Source of the DNA: Grammothele lineata
Lineage: Eukaryota > Basidiomycota > Agaricomycetes > Polyporales > Polyporaceae
DNA: 64,000 nucleotides
NCBI GenBank assembly: GCA_002150815.3
Contig: NDFF03000102.1
Location: 24,319-88,318, forward strand
Direction: 5' to 3'
Below are positions 10,987 through 22,937 of this stretch, one piece after another. The notes under the pieces were generated by a model. It worked only from the letters and a program-made list of their open reading frames with translations. It had not been told where the DNA came from and searched no databases. Position 1 is the stretch's first letter. Every line of letters begins with the position of its first letter. The position numbers and the translations under genes are program-made.

Positions 10987-11157
10987 GGCGTCTTGCTTGC
11001 TTGAGCGAACCAAGTGATTGTGGCCGAAGCGAGTTGGAGGCAGATACGAGCTGTTACGAACGCCAACGCGGTGACGAACGGCAGAGCAGAGGAGTTGTGG
11101 ATGCCTTGGCTGTTGGCGGCCAAATGAAAATGCTCGTCGAGGAGGCGTCGAATTGGG

Positions 11158-11175
11158 ACGCGTCCGACGCGTCGC
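11158..11175. promoter_or_regulatory. ACGCGT (MCB-like) block, copy 2
   Basis: Two adjacent ACGCGT cores (GACGCGTCCGACGCGTC) in the interval between F-box B copy 2 and IAH1. Both cores are complete here, whereas copy 1 keeps one full and one partial core. Possible MBF-type site. Confidence 0.3.
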
Positions 11176-11332
11176 GCTTAATTAAATGAGAAACTGATGA
11201 GCGCCCAGCGACGCGCAGTCGGTCCGCAGGTCCGCCCGGTCCGCTAGAGTGGGAAGTCTCGCTGCTTTAAGTTTCTCAATCGTCTTGAACTCGTACCAAG
11301 TTGCCGTGCGACGAACCTCAAGCTCATTAGAC

Positions 11333-12361
11333 ATGGCCGCATACATACAAGATTCTATCATGCTTCTGGGAGACTCGCTCACCCAGGGTGGGTATGAGTT
11401 GAACGGATTCGCAGCCCAACTTGCGCGTATGTCGTTCCCAGCCGACGTCCGCTTGAGATGCGCAGCTGATCCGAGATTGTGGACGATCAACGACACACAG
11501 ACGTCTACAACCGCAAGATGGACGTGATTAACCGCGGCTTCAGTGGATACAACACTGACTGGATCCTTCCTGTATTTGAGCAGGTGCAGATACTCCGCAC
11601 GACTTCGCCCGGCGCGCCCGACTAATCAGACATGATACTAGTGTTTCGCGACCCAGCACGAGCAGCAGCACCTGCCGAAGGTCCGCCTGCTCGTGATCTG
11701 GTTCGGAGCCAACGACGCCGCCCTGCCTATCCGCGACCAGCACGTCCCGCTTGAGCGGTACAAAGCGAACCTCTCCAAGCTCATATGGATGGTACGCTCG
11801 CCGGACTCGCCGCGCTACTCGCCGGCGACTCGCGTCGTCCTCATGACTCCCCCTCCGTGCAACACCGAGCAGTGGGGCTCGCGCCAGGCCGCGCAGAGCC
11901 CTCCGCGTCCGAACGACCGCGACTTTGCCACGACGCGGACGTATGCGGAGGCTGCGATGGAGGTGGGCGTTAAGGAAGGTGTGGCGGTCGCGGACGTGTG
12001 GACGAAGGTCTTTGACGCTGCCGGCCGAGAAGAAAAGGAACTAAGGAAGTTCTTGACGGACGGGTTGCATCTCAACACTGACGGATACAAGGTAAGGGCT
12101 AAGGATCTAGGACTGATACGTATCGCGTTAGCCTCTGACGTTGTGCATGATAGATTGTCTTCGATGAGCTCACCAGGGCTATCAAGGATAATTATCCCGA
12201 ATACCACTACGACAACATGCAATTCGTGTTTGTTCCGTATGTACCCGTTTGACCATCTTTGCTTTCACCGCCCATTGTTTCTATTCAGGTTCGACGTAAT
12301 TTGCCAAGATCTACCGCGTTACAAGGAGATCACACAGAAGCGGAGCGCGTTCCTGAACTGA
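11333..12361 (+). CDS. IAH1: Isoamyl-acetate-hydrolysing esterase (SGNH/GDSL hydrolase)
   Basis: Exons 11333..11426, 11501..11583, 11642..12091, 12154..12236 and 12289..12361 encode 260 residues. The SGNH blocks are in order: LLGDSLTQGG (nucleophile Ser), INRGFSGYNTDW (block II Gly), WFGANDAA (block III Asn) and FLTDGLHLNTDGYK (block V Asp and His). This is the IAH1 arrangement of small cytosolic esterases that hydrolyse acetate and other short-chain esters. The third intron side has an ideal branch site GACTAATC. All phases match. The C-terminal exon is less like the usual family ending, so that join is the least certain. Convergent with the Hsp31-like gene, 108 bp between stops. Confidence 0.9.
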
Positions 12362-12469
12362 AGTGCATCACCGTCAGTCCGTGCGCAAAACGTAGATGTA
12401 GAAGTGCATCGAATCATTAAATGTGTACATCATATCTTTAGACCTCTCAGAGAGCGTCGAATCTCCTAT

Positions 12470-13366
12470 TCACTGTGCCTTCAACATCTGTACGAATTGT
12501 GTGCCTAGCGCATCAGCCGCCATGGGGTTTGCGCCGGAGACGACCTCGCGATCAACGGTGATACCTCCAAACTTTTTACCAATGCCCGTCATCATCTGGG
12601 CGCCCTCGTCCCTGAGCGACGTCTCGACTTTGGTCGGGACCTCGCCGCCCTTCATGGTCTCTACCAGCTTCTCCTCGGCATCGGACCAGGAAGTCAGCTG
12701 GTATCCTTTATACGCAAACCCTGTCGAGTTTGGCGCGACTCTCGTAGACAGGAGTGCGTATGGGCCATGACATATTACCGCTGCGGATACGTACCCGTCA
12801 GACACGTGCCGACGCAAGGTTCTCGGACCCGCCGGGGAGACGCACCGGTTGCCTTGTGTTTGGCGTGGAAATGACAAAGGATCCGACCGAGCTCGGCGTT
12901 GTCTCCAAGGTCTGAGATGGGGGCATGCCCGCCCGGAATGAAGACGCCATCGAAGGATTCCAACTCGGCGTCAGAAATGGAGGCAAACGGGCGGGGCGCG
13001 CGGAAGCCGGCGACCTCGACGTCCATGCGCCGGAGGACCTCGTGGTCTCTGGTTCTGGCGCGCCAGTTGCCGAGGTAGACAAGGAGGGACTCGGAGAGCG
13101 GGTCGATGCTCGGAGGCTTGCCGGTCGGCGACGCGAACTGGGCACGCAAGGGGAGCATCGATCTCAGACAATGCAAGGGATGCGGCAGAATGAGCGCGTA
13201 CCTCCACCTTGTAGCCGGCATCGAGGAGCTTGGCGAGCGGCTTTGCGAGTTCCGCGAGGAAGACGCCGGTGTCCTCGTGAGAGACCGACCCGTCTTTCTT
13301 GTGAACCTCGAATGTGTCGGCGTCAGAGAGGATGATGAGCACTTTGCCTGCGTATTGGGCTGTCAT
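12470..13366 (-). CDS. Hsp31/DJ-1-PfpI family protein (class I glutamine amidotransferase fold)
   Basis: Exons 13366..13202, 13137..12846 and 12780..12470 encode 255 residues. Features in order: KVLIILSDADTF start, YKVEFASPTGKPPSIDP, a glutamate-bearing loop near FDGVFIPGGHAP, and the nucleophile elbow AVICHGPYALL whose Cys is the expected catalytic residue. The C-terminus (GKKFGGITVDREVVSGANP) is also typical. Members act as glyoxalase III or as stress chaperones/deglycases in the cytosol; which applies here cannot be told. Introns are 64 and 65 bp with GT-AG ends. Confidence 0.9.
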
Positions 13367-14903
13367 GGTGGCTTTAATGCGATGAATGTTCGGGCAGAAT
13401 TCCAGGCGGCCGTCGGTATATGTAGTCGCTCGGATGAGGCGAGAGCCGAAGAGCAACAACGCTGCGATGACGTCGGTGCGGTGGGTACGATATGAGCGAT
13501 GGAGAGTCGGGCGCCGCAGTCCGCGGGGTCGGCGGCAGTGGCGCGTCTTGGAGACACGGTCATTGACGCTGTCTTGACGCTGCCTTGACGCGGACTTGCC
13601 TGCCCTGAAGCGGACACGGTCACGCACGGTGGGGCGCGACGCGGCTTACGTCAGAAGGTGAACATGGGCCAAACAACGCGCAAACAGGGCGCGGACATAG
13701 AGCACGGCTGCTCTCCGTCTGCGAGTCTCCTTGCGACATATCAGCCCGTCCCTCCCGCGCGACGCCCTTCCTTCCTGGCCCTTTCTCCGTCGTTTGTGCT
13801 CTGATACCCGCCGCACCGTTTCCGGACCAGCGAATTGCAGGACCGACTCTCAGCGCCCGGAAGGTGTGGACCCACACACGGCCACATCGTTTGTTTGGCA
13901 CGACGCCCAGTTCACTTCCCGTGAGAACCCCGCTTCGCCTCAGCCTCCGCTTTCGCCTCGTAGAGCACCAAGAGCTGACCTGTCTTGCCCCTGAAGGCGC
14001 GGCCTCCTCCGTATCACACTCTTTCGTTCGCAAGGTACGTTTTCCTGCTCCACAAAGCGCCCCCTCTCCCCCCTTCTTCCTGCTTCGTCTCGTCTACACA
14101 CCGGTGCACACCTCAATACCCCACGGGCAAATGGTGGAAATACTGCAAGTGTGCTGGCGGAGAGGCAGCCGTCTGTAGAGTCGACGGCGAAGCATCGCAG
14201 GCTCTATGGCTCACCGTTTGTCGTAAGCAACTCCTCCGACGAGTGCATTCGACTTTGCGCTCGATGCGCTGTCATGAGACCCCTCTACCGCCGGTTTTTG
14301 GCTCGGTCTTCATACGCGCAGTCGGTTGCGAGGGCGATTATCGTCATTGGACTTGCAGAATGGTGTCATTGGCGGAGGCATTGGATGGAAAGCACCGGCT
14401 ACGGCATGTTCGTGGTGCTCCTTTGTCGTCCCGCTTTTAAGGAACTTGCCGGACCTCCGGCCCCTTTGCCGTTTTGGGCGGACAATCCTCCTCCGCACGC
14501 TTTGGCGTGCTCGAAAGCCCCTGGTCGCCTGTTATGGGGCACAATAGCTTTGATCGCTTTCCCGGATCCGTGGCCGTTCATCAAGGCTCCCATGCTGATA
14601 CCCACGCCTCTTTCCACAGTTGCCGAGGCCCACGCACAAAGTCACGCTGAGCCACGATCACAGTCTTAGGCCCGATCTGCCTTTGGTTCGTTTTCATCTG
14701 CTTATAAGCATCTTGGAGCTCTACTCATCTCCATTGCGCCCTTTCCCTTCCTCCACGCGCGTCGCCGTGTTGGCTTCGTTTCGTCTTCGGCTTTTTTGCC
14801 TTTTGCTCACGACCGCACGTACCTGGACGACTGACGGCCCGCCAACGCCTGACCACTGTATCGATTGTCACACTGTATCAACACCTGTACAACTCTCTCG
14901 ACC
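13367..14903. other. Intergenic region with long pyrimidine-rich CDC25 leader
   Basis: 1.5 kb between divergent start codons. From about 13.7 kb onward the plus strand is C/T-rich, as in basidiomycete 5' leaders, with several short upstream ORFs (such as 14151-14669) but no recognisable protein. A long regulated leader would suit a cell-cycle gene. No TATA box identified. Confidence 0.45.
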
Positions 14904-17633
14904 ATGTCGCTCAACGTTCGGCGACGCCTCTTCTCAGAGTTCCAGCAAGAGTCGCCCTCCCCCCGCCCTGCCAAGAAGCAGAAGAGAAACCCCCCTGACC
15001 TCAAGAGCTACCTTCTTCGCAGACGAGCAAACATGTCTCTATTCGGTAACGGAAGGTTTAACGGCCATCTAGCCGTTCCGTCTTTCCTCGGTGGTAAGAG
15101 CAAGCGCGAAGCACCCGCCCCAGTTCGCCATGAACCTACCGATGTCGATCTGGATCTCGAGCTCTCTTTCGCCTCCACTATGTCGCTCAACTCTCCCGTA
15201 AGAGATTCCCAACCTTTAACGCCCGAAGAGGAGAACCCGAACCACGTCCCAATGGACATCTCCCCGGCGCCCCCACGCGTCTCCCAACCATCTCAACCTC
15301 ACCCACCGCGTCGCTCAAGCCCTTCGTTGGTCGTCCTCGTGCCGCTACCAGCGCCGCCCGCCTATTCGGCGGCGACATGAGCAACGGTCACGAATCGAGC
15401 TCGCCGTACTCCATTTCCGCGTCGAAGTCCGGCACGGGTACAAGCAGTGGCAAGCGTCTTCAGCGCGCCGCACTCCCTACGGAATGGCTCGCCCCCGCCG
15501 CCCCTCAGCAGGACGAGAACTCGTTCAGCCAGGTCAGTCCCGATCCTGACCACCCGAGTGAAGGCGCGTCAAAGGTCGTTGGCTGACTTCCTGCTTGTCA
15601 GCCGCTGGACATTCCGTCCTCGCCCTCTGATCGCATGGACGTCGACACGTCGTTCAACTTGGCGCCATCGTCGTCGGCGCCCGACTCCCAAGGGCCTTTG
15701 TCTGCCGCTCCGACGATCACCACCTTCAACTTCGCGGCGCCAAGAGGCTACGACGCTGCCCCGGTCTCTGCTGCGCCGACCGTCTCGACCTTCAGGAACT
15801 TGTTCTACGACGTCCCGGCCTCCACGCCAGGCGAGCATGCTCTTGCTGACCCGGCGGATATCTCGGGTGTCTCTAGCTTCGTAGAAAGTCCTTGCCAGCC
15901 GTTCCCGAAGAAGCGTCGGTCGTCCTCTCCGGATTCGAAGAGCCTCCGCCGCAGCCATCAACACCTCTTCGACGACGAGGACAACGGCTACACGTCTTCT
16001 CCTGCGCCATCGTCTCCGTCAGCCCACAAGCTCGAGCGTATTGCCAGCAGCTCCCTGCTCACCAACCAGAAGCGGCCCACGAGCCTCGGCCTGGGTATGC
16101 CCCCCGCACTCGCTCTGAACGCGAACAAGAAGCGCCCTCGTCGCCCCGCTTTCAGCGCTATGATCGCTCCTGGTGAGGGCCCCATGTCGAGCTCGCCCCT
16201 TCCGCAGTCTGCGTACCCGGTCATGGCATCTTCGGACGACAAGGAAGAGGAGGAGGCGCCGGTCCACCGCCTGCCTCCTGTACGTCGCGCATTCTCAGCG
16301 ATGCTCCCTCCGAACTTGCTCGACCAGACGATGTCGAGCGAGTCGAGCTTCGAGCAGGACCCCGACTTGAGCTCGCCCGCGCAGGCGTACGCGAAGCGCC
16401 AGCAGGTGAAGACGATCCGGCGGTGCGACGGGACGGACGACTTCCGCCCCCTCACGGGCGCGACGGCGCTTATGAAGCGCGACACGGAGGTCCTCAACTC
16501 GTCGGGACGTCCTGTGCGCCGGAGCGAAGAGTGCGAGGACCGCGCGCGCACCGTCGCGGAGCGCGATACTCCGCGAAGCAAGTACTTGAACGCCGGGCCT
16601 GGCCTCGGTGGGTTCGGCGACAACGAGGCGCACGGGAAGATCTTGCCGTGCCACCGCGTGCGCGAGGACGGGCTGATGAGGATCAACCCGACGACGGTAT
16701 GTTCTGCGCTGGGGTTATTGTGGATCGCCAGTCTTATTGACGTGCGCCCACATAGCTCAACAAGCTTCTCGATGGCACCTACGATTCGCAGCTCAACAGG
16801 TTCTACATCATTGACTGCCGCTTCGACTACGAGTACAACGGCGGCCACATCCCCGGCGCCATCAACATCAACACGACCGCGGGCGTGGAGGAGTTCCTCC
16901 TCGGTCTCGACGCGGACAAGCCTCAGCCGTCTACGAGCAATGATCCTACCAGGAAGACGATCCTCGTGTTCCACTGTGAGTTCAGTGTTAAGAGAGCGCC
17001 GACATTGTGAGTTCCTGCGGTTCGAAATTTAGACGCCGTTAGCTAACAGTTCGGGCGCCTGACAGCGCTAAGCATCTTCGTTCTAAGGATAGGGCCATGA
17101 ACAACCACGTCTACCCTCGGGTACACTACCCCGAGCTGTACGTGCTCGAGGGCGGGTATTCGCAGTACTACCACGAGTCTAGCAAGCGCTGCCAGCCGCA
17201 GGCGTACGTGCGCATGGACGACCCGCACTACGCCCAGTCGCGCCGCGAGGACCTCGACCAGTTCCGCCGTGGCAAGTTCGGCAGGACCAAGTCGTACGCG
17301 TACGGCGAGGGCAAGATGCTCTCGATGACCTCGGCGGCGCAGCAAGTCCAGGGCGGCGCTCAGCCGAAGCGCAACACGGCGCCCAGCGGCGGCCCGACGG
17401 GCCTGTTCGCTGCGGCCAACGCCGCGCGCACGCGTCGTGGGGGCCTCCAGACGTTGGCGGAGGGCGGGAGCAGCCCCGGCCACGAGAGCGACGGGGACGA
17501 CACCGACATCGGCGACAGCCCGTGCCCGCCTCCGACGCGCGGTGCGGCGGTGTTCAAGGGGAAGAAGATCGGCCGCGTGCCGATCGCGCGCGCCGAGACT
17601 TACGGGCCTTCGCGCATGGCCATGGGCCACTGA
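14904..17633 (+). CDS. MIH1: M-phase inducer phosphatase Cdc25 (MIH1)
   Basis: Exons 14904..15278, 15320..15532, 15602..16696, 16756..17006 and 17066..17633 give 833 residues. The N-terminal two thirds are Ser/Pro-rich and disordered (regulatory, with many potential phosphosites). The C-terminal rhodanese-type domain has FYIIDCRFDYEYNGGHIPGA, the active site HCEFSVKRAPT (Cys 635, Arg 641) and YPELYVLEGGY, diagnostic of Cdc25. It dephosphorylates the inhibitory tyrosine of Cdk1 to start mitosis. The basic tail (QFRRGKFGRTKSYAYGEG) is usual in fungal members. The first intron (15279-15319) is only 41 nt with a GTCTCC donor; I infer it from the needed frame change, and it is the weakest join. 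The others are standard. Confidence 0.92.
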
Positions 17634-19313
17634 GCGATTGTGTGACTGCGCGTCATGTCCACACCACCAACCTATCTGCCGTTCGTCAGTGTCGTCGCAA
17701 GAAGTCAAGAAGTTAGAAGCCGAGGAAAATCGCCGTACGCCCTCTCCTCCGATATGTCGCCGTTATGGAAGAACCCTTCTCGCACGCCGCGTGAGGAACA
17801 CGAACCCCCGTATGCCAGCTATGCCCATGGAACGCCTCTCGTTGATGATGCTCGTTATGCCGCTGCGCGAACGCGCTCTCCTTTCGTTGTTTCGTCTCCC
17901 ACACCTCACGCTCAGCCGTTGTTGTCATTATTACCTTGACCGGCGTCTGTCTGCGGTGTGGAGATCGTTCCGAGCAGGCTCATGCGGGACGTGTGTTTCT
18001 CTTCCCGTCGAGAAAACCCACAAAATGAAGAAGATTGTCGTCTTGTTGTCATCACTCTACCTACCTCACCCTCGTTGTCCTCGTTTCGGGCTGTCGTCTC
18101 AACAGCGCTTTCGTGTTTGTCTGTCTGCTGTTCGCGTCGCTTCCGCTACGAGGCGGTCATCCCTTCCTCCGCTCTCCAATCCACCCCATGCCCCATCCTC
18201 CTGTCTCCATCTCATCTTCTGTCTATTTGTCATCATATATGTACGTATACAGAATGACCGAAGTCCGGTCGACCCCAAGATCTGTCGCGTTTAGCCTCCT
18301 GCTCTATTCATTCTTCCTGTATCTCCTCGCTTCCGTCCGTCCGTCTCTCATCCCTTCTGCCTACCCCCCGCGTCCCAGCCTCAGTCGTCTGTATCTATCA
18401 CCGCCGTGATCTTCTTACTTCGTCCGCGGTCTGGTGCATCAACCTTATTCATCGTCAATCTTGTCTTACCCTTGCGTCCGTCGTCACTTTCTGCGTCTCC
18501 CTCAATTTAGGGAGACGCCGAGATGTGTCGGCGCGCGACTCGGACTCCTGTTGTTTCATGGACATATTCTTCATTGCTACCTCCCCCTCCCTTTCCCCCT
18601 CCCACGCACACCTTTCCCCGCCCTCCGTCCTCCGTTCTCCACATCACACACACATCCGCTGGCAATCCACGTACATCTCACGGACCCCCGCATCGAAGTC
18701 CCATCCATCTAACAGTCGCATCTGTTACTAGAGCTACACGTCTGGACCGGACCCGCATTATACGTTATTACACATCGTCGACTCGTTGTGTGTCGGAGGG
18801 TACCGAGTGAGTAAACGCAACAACGGTTTAACTCAAGTTGGTTTGTATAAGCGGTAATATGCGTCATAAACGACGTCAAGCTCCTCTTGTGCCACGGACA
18901 CGCGCTATAAGTAGGGGGCGTTGTGCGGCCGCGGCATCTTTCGTAGCAACAAGACCCCGTCAGCCCGATCCACACCTACGTAGCTGGATAATAGAAGTAT
19001 TGGATATTTAGGCCGAGATCAAAAACTAGAGCAACACACGATGGCAACACTATAGACCGATTGATCATACGAAGAGTAGCAGGAAGCTGCAACTCTATCG
19101 ATGTAAATCATACAAGGTAGTAACGGAGTACTGAGGGGAGGTGGGGGGTTATAAATCCACGAGCATGAACGCAATACCCTCGAAGTAGGAGGAGCCATTC
19201 GGCATCGAGGTCAACGTAGATTATGGCCGTCTCTGGCATCAGAGTAACAAAGGCCAACGAATACTAACTTGAGGTATTGTACGTGCCTTATTTCATGTGT
19301 CCTAAGAAGAGCG
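17634..19313. other. CDC25 3' region and unassigned spacer
   Basis: The first 900 bases are strongly C/T-rich on the plus strand, consistent with a 3' UTR and terminator zone. The rest (18.7-19.3 kb) has balanced composition and no reading frame I can recognise. Confidence 0.4.
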
Positions 19314-20559
19314 CTACCGCGTGAAGCCAATGCGCGGCTGGAGAGTCCCGTCGGAAACAAATTCGATTGAGATGAGGACGAGGTCGGAAAGTGCATGTGA
19401 AAACGCGTTTCCATCCTGGCTTGCCTGTGTCTGGAGAACCTGGTGTCATGGAGCGATAAAGCAGTGAAGGGGAATAGGGCATACTATGAATTTAGCCAAA
19501 ACTCGAGCAGCGTAGACAGCAAGCTCGCCCTTGGTAGGCTGACGCGGTACGCCCTCGCGGAAACGGACGACCGCAACCTGTTTGATGAACTTGCCGTATC
19601 CCGGGAACTAAACGAAAAGTTGGATATCTGTCAGTAGCATAGGGGAAAGTGCACGCTGAGATATGAGATACGGACATTGTATGCGATCCGGACTCTCTGA
19701 GACATAGTCATCCCGGGGAATGCGATGGCATCGTGACCTTCCATGTGTGTGACACGGCCGTAGAGAGCATCACTCAACGGAAATAGGTCATACTCGACCG
19801 GAAATACCCCATTGCTTCTATGCCGTTTGCGCCGAGGAGTGCAAATGTCTTGCTGAAGCTCCTATGCCAAGACCGGCGCGATTCGGCGATCAGACAAAGG
19901 CGAGGACAAAATTAATCCTCAGAGAGCTACTTACCATGTAGCCATAGATCGTCCGAGAAGCATTCACTTCCGGAAACATACTCGGTGTATTCACCGCGAG
20001 TGCGTTAACAGCAATCTGAGGACCGTCCGTCGATGGAGAATATGCGCGCAAATGAACATATGGGTTACTGAAGCAATCTTAGTGAGCAACCATCGGAAGT
20101 GTGGTCGTTCATGATTCCTGCGAGACAGAGAATGTCGATCTGAGTAAAATGTACGCACCTAGAGGTAACTGGCATTTGTGTAATCGGCGCGGATTGATGC
20201 TCGGGGATTGCGAAATAGTTAAAAGAAGAGTGTAGGTACGGAAGAGGGCCCCACGCGATGCCCTCTGGAACATGTACCGATTGTTCCTGCGAAGATGTCG
20301 CTGCGGACAACTGGTACTCTTCGACAGTCACAGAAGTAGAATAGTCATTTGGTTGGTGGTACTGCCTGATTATCAGTACGAAGCGAGGAGGAAAGCGCTG
20401 ATGATCTCACCTCCATTGTAGCGATTCAGCGTTGTATCGCACTTAGATGGCAAAGGACTTGAAGAAAGAATGGGGACTGGGGAGGGCGGGGAGTCTAATC
20501 ACAGTACTTATACTGGTCAGGTCACCATGGTACGGTGAGAACTCAGCTCGCTCTTCCAT
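19314..20559 (-). CDS. Uncharacterised basidiomycete protein (seven exons)
   Basis: Assembled by hand: exons 20559..20526, 20441..20411, 20365..20159, 20067..19935, 19861..19676, 19607..19485 and 19439..19314 give 279 residues with all six junctions GT-AG and phase-consistent; exon 2 is only 31 nt. The middle reads PYVHLRAYSPSTDGPQIAVN, then YDLFPLSDALYGRV, FPGYGKFIKQV, PTKGELAVYAARVLAKFI, and the end is LVLISIEFVSDGTLQPRIGF. The order small-G-R, FPGY, ELA..(A)..L..FI and final DLVLIS...G..QPR resembles a lineage-specific family of unknown function recalled from Agaricomycete genomes. No signal peptide, membrane segment or catalytic motif is seen. No single exon exceeds 210 nt, so simple ORF scanning misses it. 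Confidence 0.6.
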
Positions 20560-22937
20560 GTTAGACAACGCACTCGAGAGACAAAACCGTGAGAGTATAG
20601 CAGACAGAAATACTAAAATAGAATCGATTAGCAGGGGTACAGAGTTCGAGATGAGGAACCGCAGCTCCAGGCGGACTCGGAGTAGCAGAGATCTTCGCGC
20701 CGTGGCTGACATTCGGAATTGTGGGGTAACACAGCAGTGCCCCGCACCATGGAATTTTTCTGGCAGTGGTTCTGTGGACTGGCGGTATCTAGAAGCCTGT
20801 TAGAACTAACGGATTTCTTGCTTTTAGCCTTGGAACATAACCTACCTGTTGATGAAATGGAAAAGAAACATTGGAAACCTAGCTTTCCCACAATGCCAAT
20901 TGATCACACAGAAGCGTTGCTGTCGCTCGAGCGTAATCGTGGCTGCACCCGCGAACGACTAGCCGTGAATGACGGTAGGCATGGGTTCTACGGGGCGGAA
21001 GAGCGGTTGATGTGGTGTACCCACGGATTCAATTCTTTGAAGCGCTGCTATTATGCACGTACCACCCCTGGAAAAAAACCTGCGGCGGCACAGGGAGTTC
21101 TGACTAGCGGTATGCGCCGACTGTTGCCTAGAGGAAGCGGAGTAGGGAAAACAAGCCAAGGGGCGCTCGTCTTTCTCCGCTTCCGGCGCTGCTATAGACC
21201 GGCTTTCTGCCGCATGGAGAAAAAATCGAGTCAGATTTCAACCGCGCGGTGACCGCCCGATCATAATCACGGTGGACGTATGCGCGTTAGAGTGGGATCA
21301 GTCAAAATTAACAATCAGTCCGAAGGAATCGGTTGAAATCGGGTACCACTTACAAAACCTGCCTGCGGCCGTAGATCCCCCTGCTTCGCAGCTCAGGACG
21401 GCAGAGTGCTCAATAAAATGTGACCGGGGTGTGAGGATCGTCTATCAAACGAAACTGAACTTGTGGTCCCAGAGCGAAGGACTGTGGTCAAGGCTTGACC
21501 CCAACGCTGAAAGGCTGTCGTCCCTTGTTCATGATAGTATCTACAAACACGTCGCGCCTCGCCGTATCGTGAGGTATAACTCCGGAGTGGTCGCCGAGTC
21601 TTATCTGATACCGGTCCCGAGTCGGCCTAGCCTTGCTTCTGCCTGCTGCCAGTGTGCACTTGCTCTACTATTACTTAGCACACACTAATTTTAGAGCATT
21701 CGACAGAGGCGCACCAATGGAAGACGGGAGCAGACGTCCGAGATCGTACGGAGTACCCGTGACTGGCCACACGGTGATCGGTGGTATCGGTGAATCAAGA
21801 GAATGCCAGGGAGCTTGAAGCGGCGCTCGTTCATTCGGAATATGGCACAGCCGCCAGCAGTCGCGCGCGGCCGCACGGCTCCCTGCAAGACATGTTTAGC
21901 TTTCGCGTGTCCTTAGAATTCCTGAAGGTGCATGTACTCCTGCCTCACTCATTTGACCGCTGGCTATGATACCGATGCTGCAGAAGTCACATTCGCATGC
22001 GCCGTCACGGTATCACGGGCCTTCAGTGGTTAATTTGATGTCAACGGAGTCGATGTCTGCATCCGAGTCGGGACCCTAAGAAGGACTGCGAATAGGCATT
22101 ATCGGAAGCACGCCCTCCTCGGGGAGAAGTTTTCACGACTCACAGCCAACGGTGAACTGGCACAATCGCCGAGACAAGGTTTAACCACCGGTATGACGGC
22201 CCCGGGCGGTCCCTGTGGGCACACGGCGTAAGTTCATCGAGCCTGCCTTGAGGTTGACGTCATAAGGCGAGTGCCCCGGACCCCGTTCCTCGGATAGCGG
22301 AGCGCAACCACTCTGTCCGCATCCTTCGGACGGAGACTCTGGTCGCCCCGGATTTTCTTCCCGATCACTGCACATCGGCGACATAAACTGTATGAGCATT
22401 GGGAGTTGCGATAGTGCGATGGCAGTTTCAACGTTCGAGTCCCGTCGGCCCAGTGATCTGGTCAGGCGCAGTGAGCCGTTGTGCGCCGATACTATCGGCA
22501 TGTGGTGTGGACTCACCAATGTACCTCACACTTGCGGCTGGTCGTATAACTTGGCATGCCTCTACCCACACGTTGCTTGATATGCTCTTGTACACCAGCA
22601 CGGAAAGTAGCATCTTCTACCGATATCTCGGCGTCTGTCAGACCTGTCAAGGCGCGCATCTCTGAAAGTTATGGTGGACAAATAGTGGATATAAGACATA
22701 ACACTACACTTGGTACAAATAACTGCGAGCACGTAAGCGGAGAACACACAAGAACAACGGAATAGAAAGAAGGAAAACAAGAAGACCGCGATCGAAGCAT
22801 CGGTGGTATACGCGGCGCGCGGCGGGCGAAAACAGCATTACGAGAGCGACGGTACCGGAACGGGCGGGCGGGCGAACGGGCAGTTTATCTCGTCGTCAGC
22901 GTTTCTCGAACGCAAACCCGACGTATATATCTACAAA
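20560..22937. other. Gene-poor region
   Basis: Mostly unassigned. A 177-codon plus frame at 20719-21252 and a 138-codon frame at 21272-21688 show no family features. A possible minus-strand gene at 21671-22675 is listed separately. No tRNA or repeat was recognised. Confidence 0.4.
21671..22675 (-). CDS. Possible short multi-exon gene, unrecognised
   Basis: Weak candidate. A terminal exon 21882..21671 is open from a good acceptor (branch GCTAAAC, then TCTTGCAG) to a TAA and encodes a protein-like sequence including WPVTGTPYDLGRLL. Upstream, an exon near 22663-22530 after TTTCAG encodes TGLTDAEISVEDATFRAG, and short open pieces (GPDSDADIDSVDIKL) lie between. I could not join all pieces in one frame, so gene extent and start are unresolved. 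No family recognised. Confidence 0.25.

Larger units (their letters stand above)
5372..12020. repeat. Tandem segmental duplication, two units of about 3.3 kb
   Basis: Unit 1 spans about 5372-8668 and unit 2 about 8669-12020. Each runs from the 5' part of F-box A, through all of F-box B, into exon 3 of IAH1. A single tandem duplication of that segment leaves a full F-box A on the left, a full IAH1 on the right, and a truncated IAH1 fused to a truncated F-box A in the middle, which is what is observed. Boundaries are approximate to about 10 bases. Confidence 0.8.

Noticed and set aside
15988..16974. 328-codon minus-strand frame
   Set aside because: Antisense to CDC25 exons 3-4; GC-rich third positions on the coding strand create it. 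No motif.
20719..21252. 177-codon plus-strand frame in the gene-poor zone
   Set aside because: No conserved motif, composition mixed, no splice context; probably chance.
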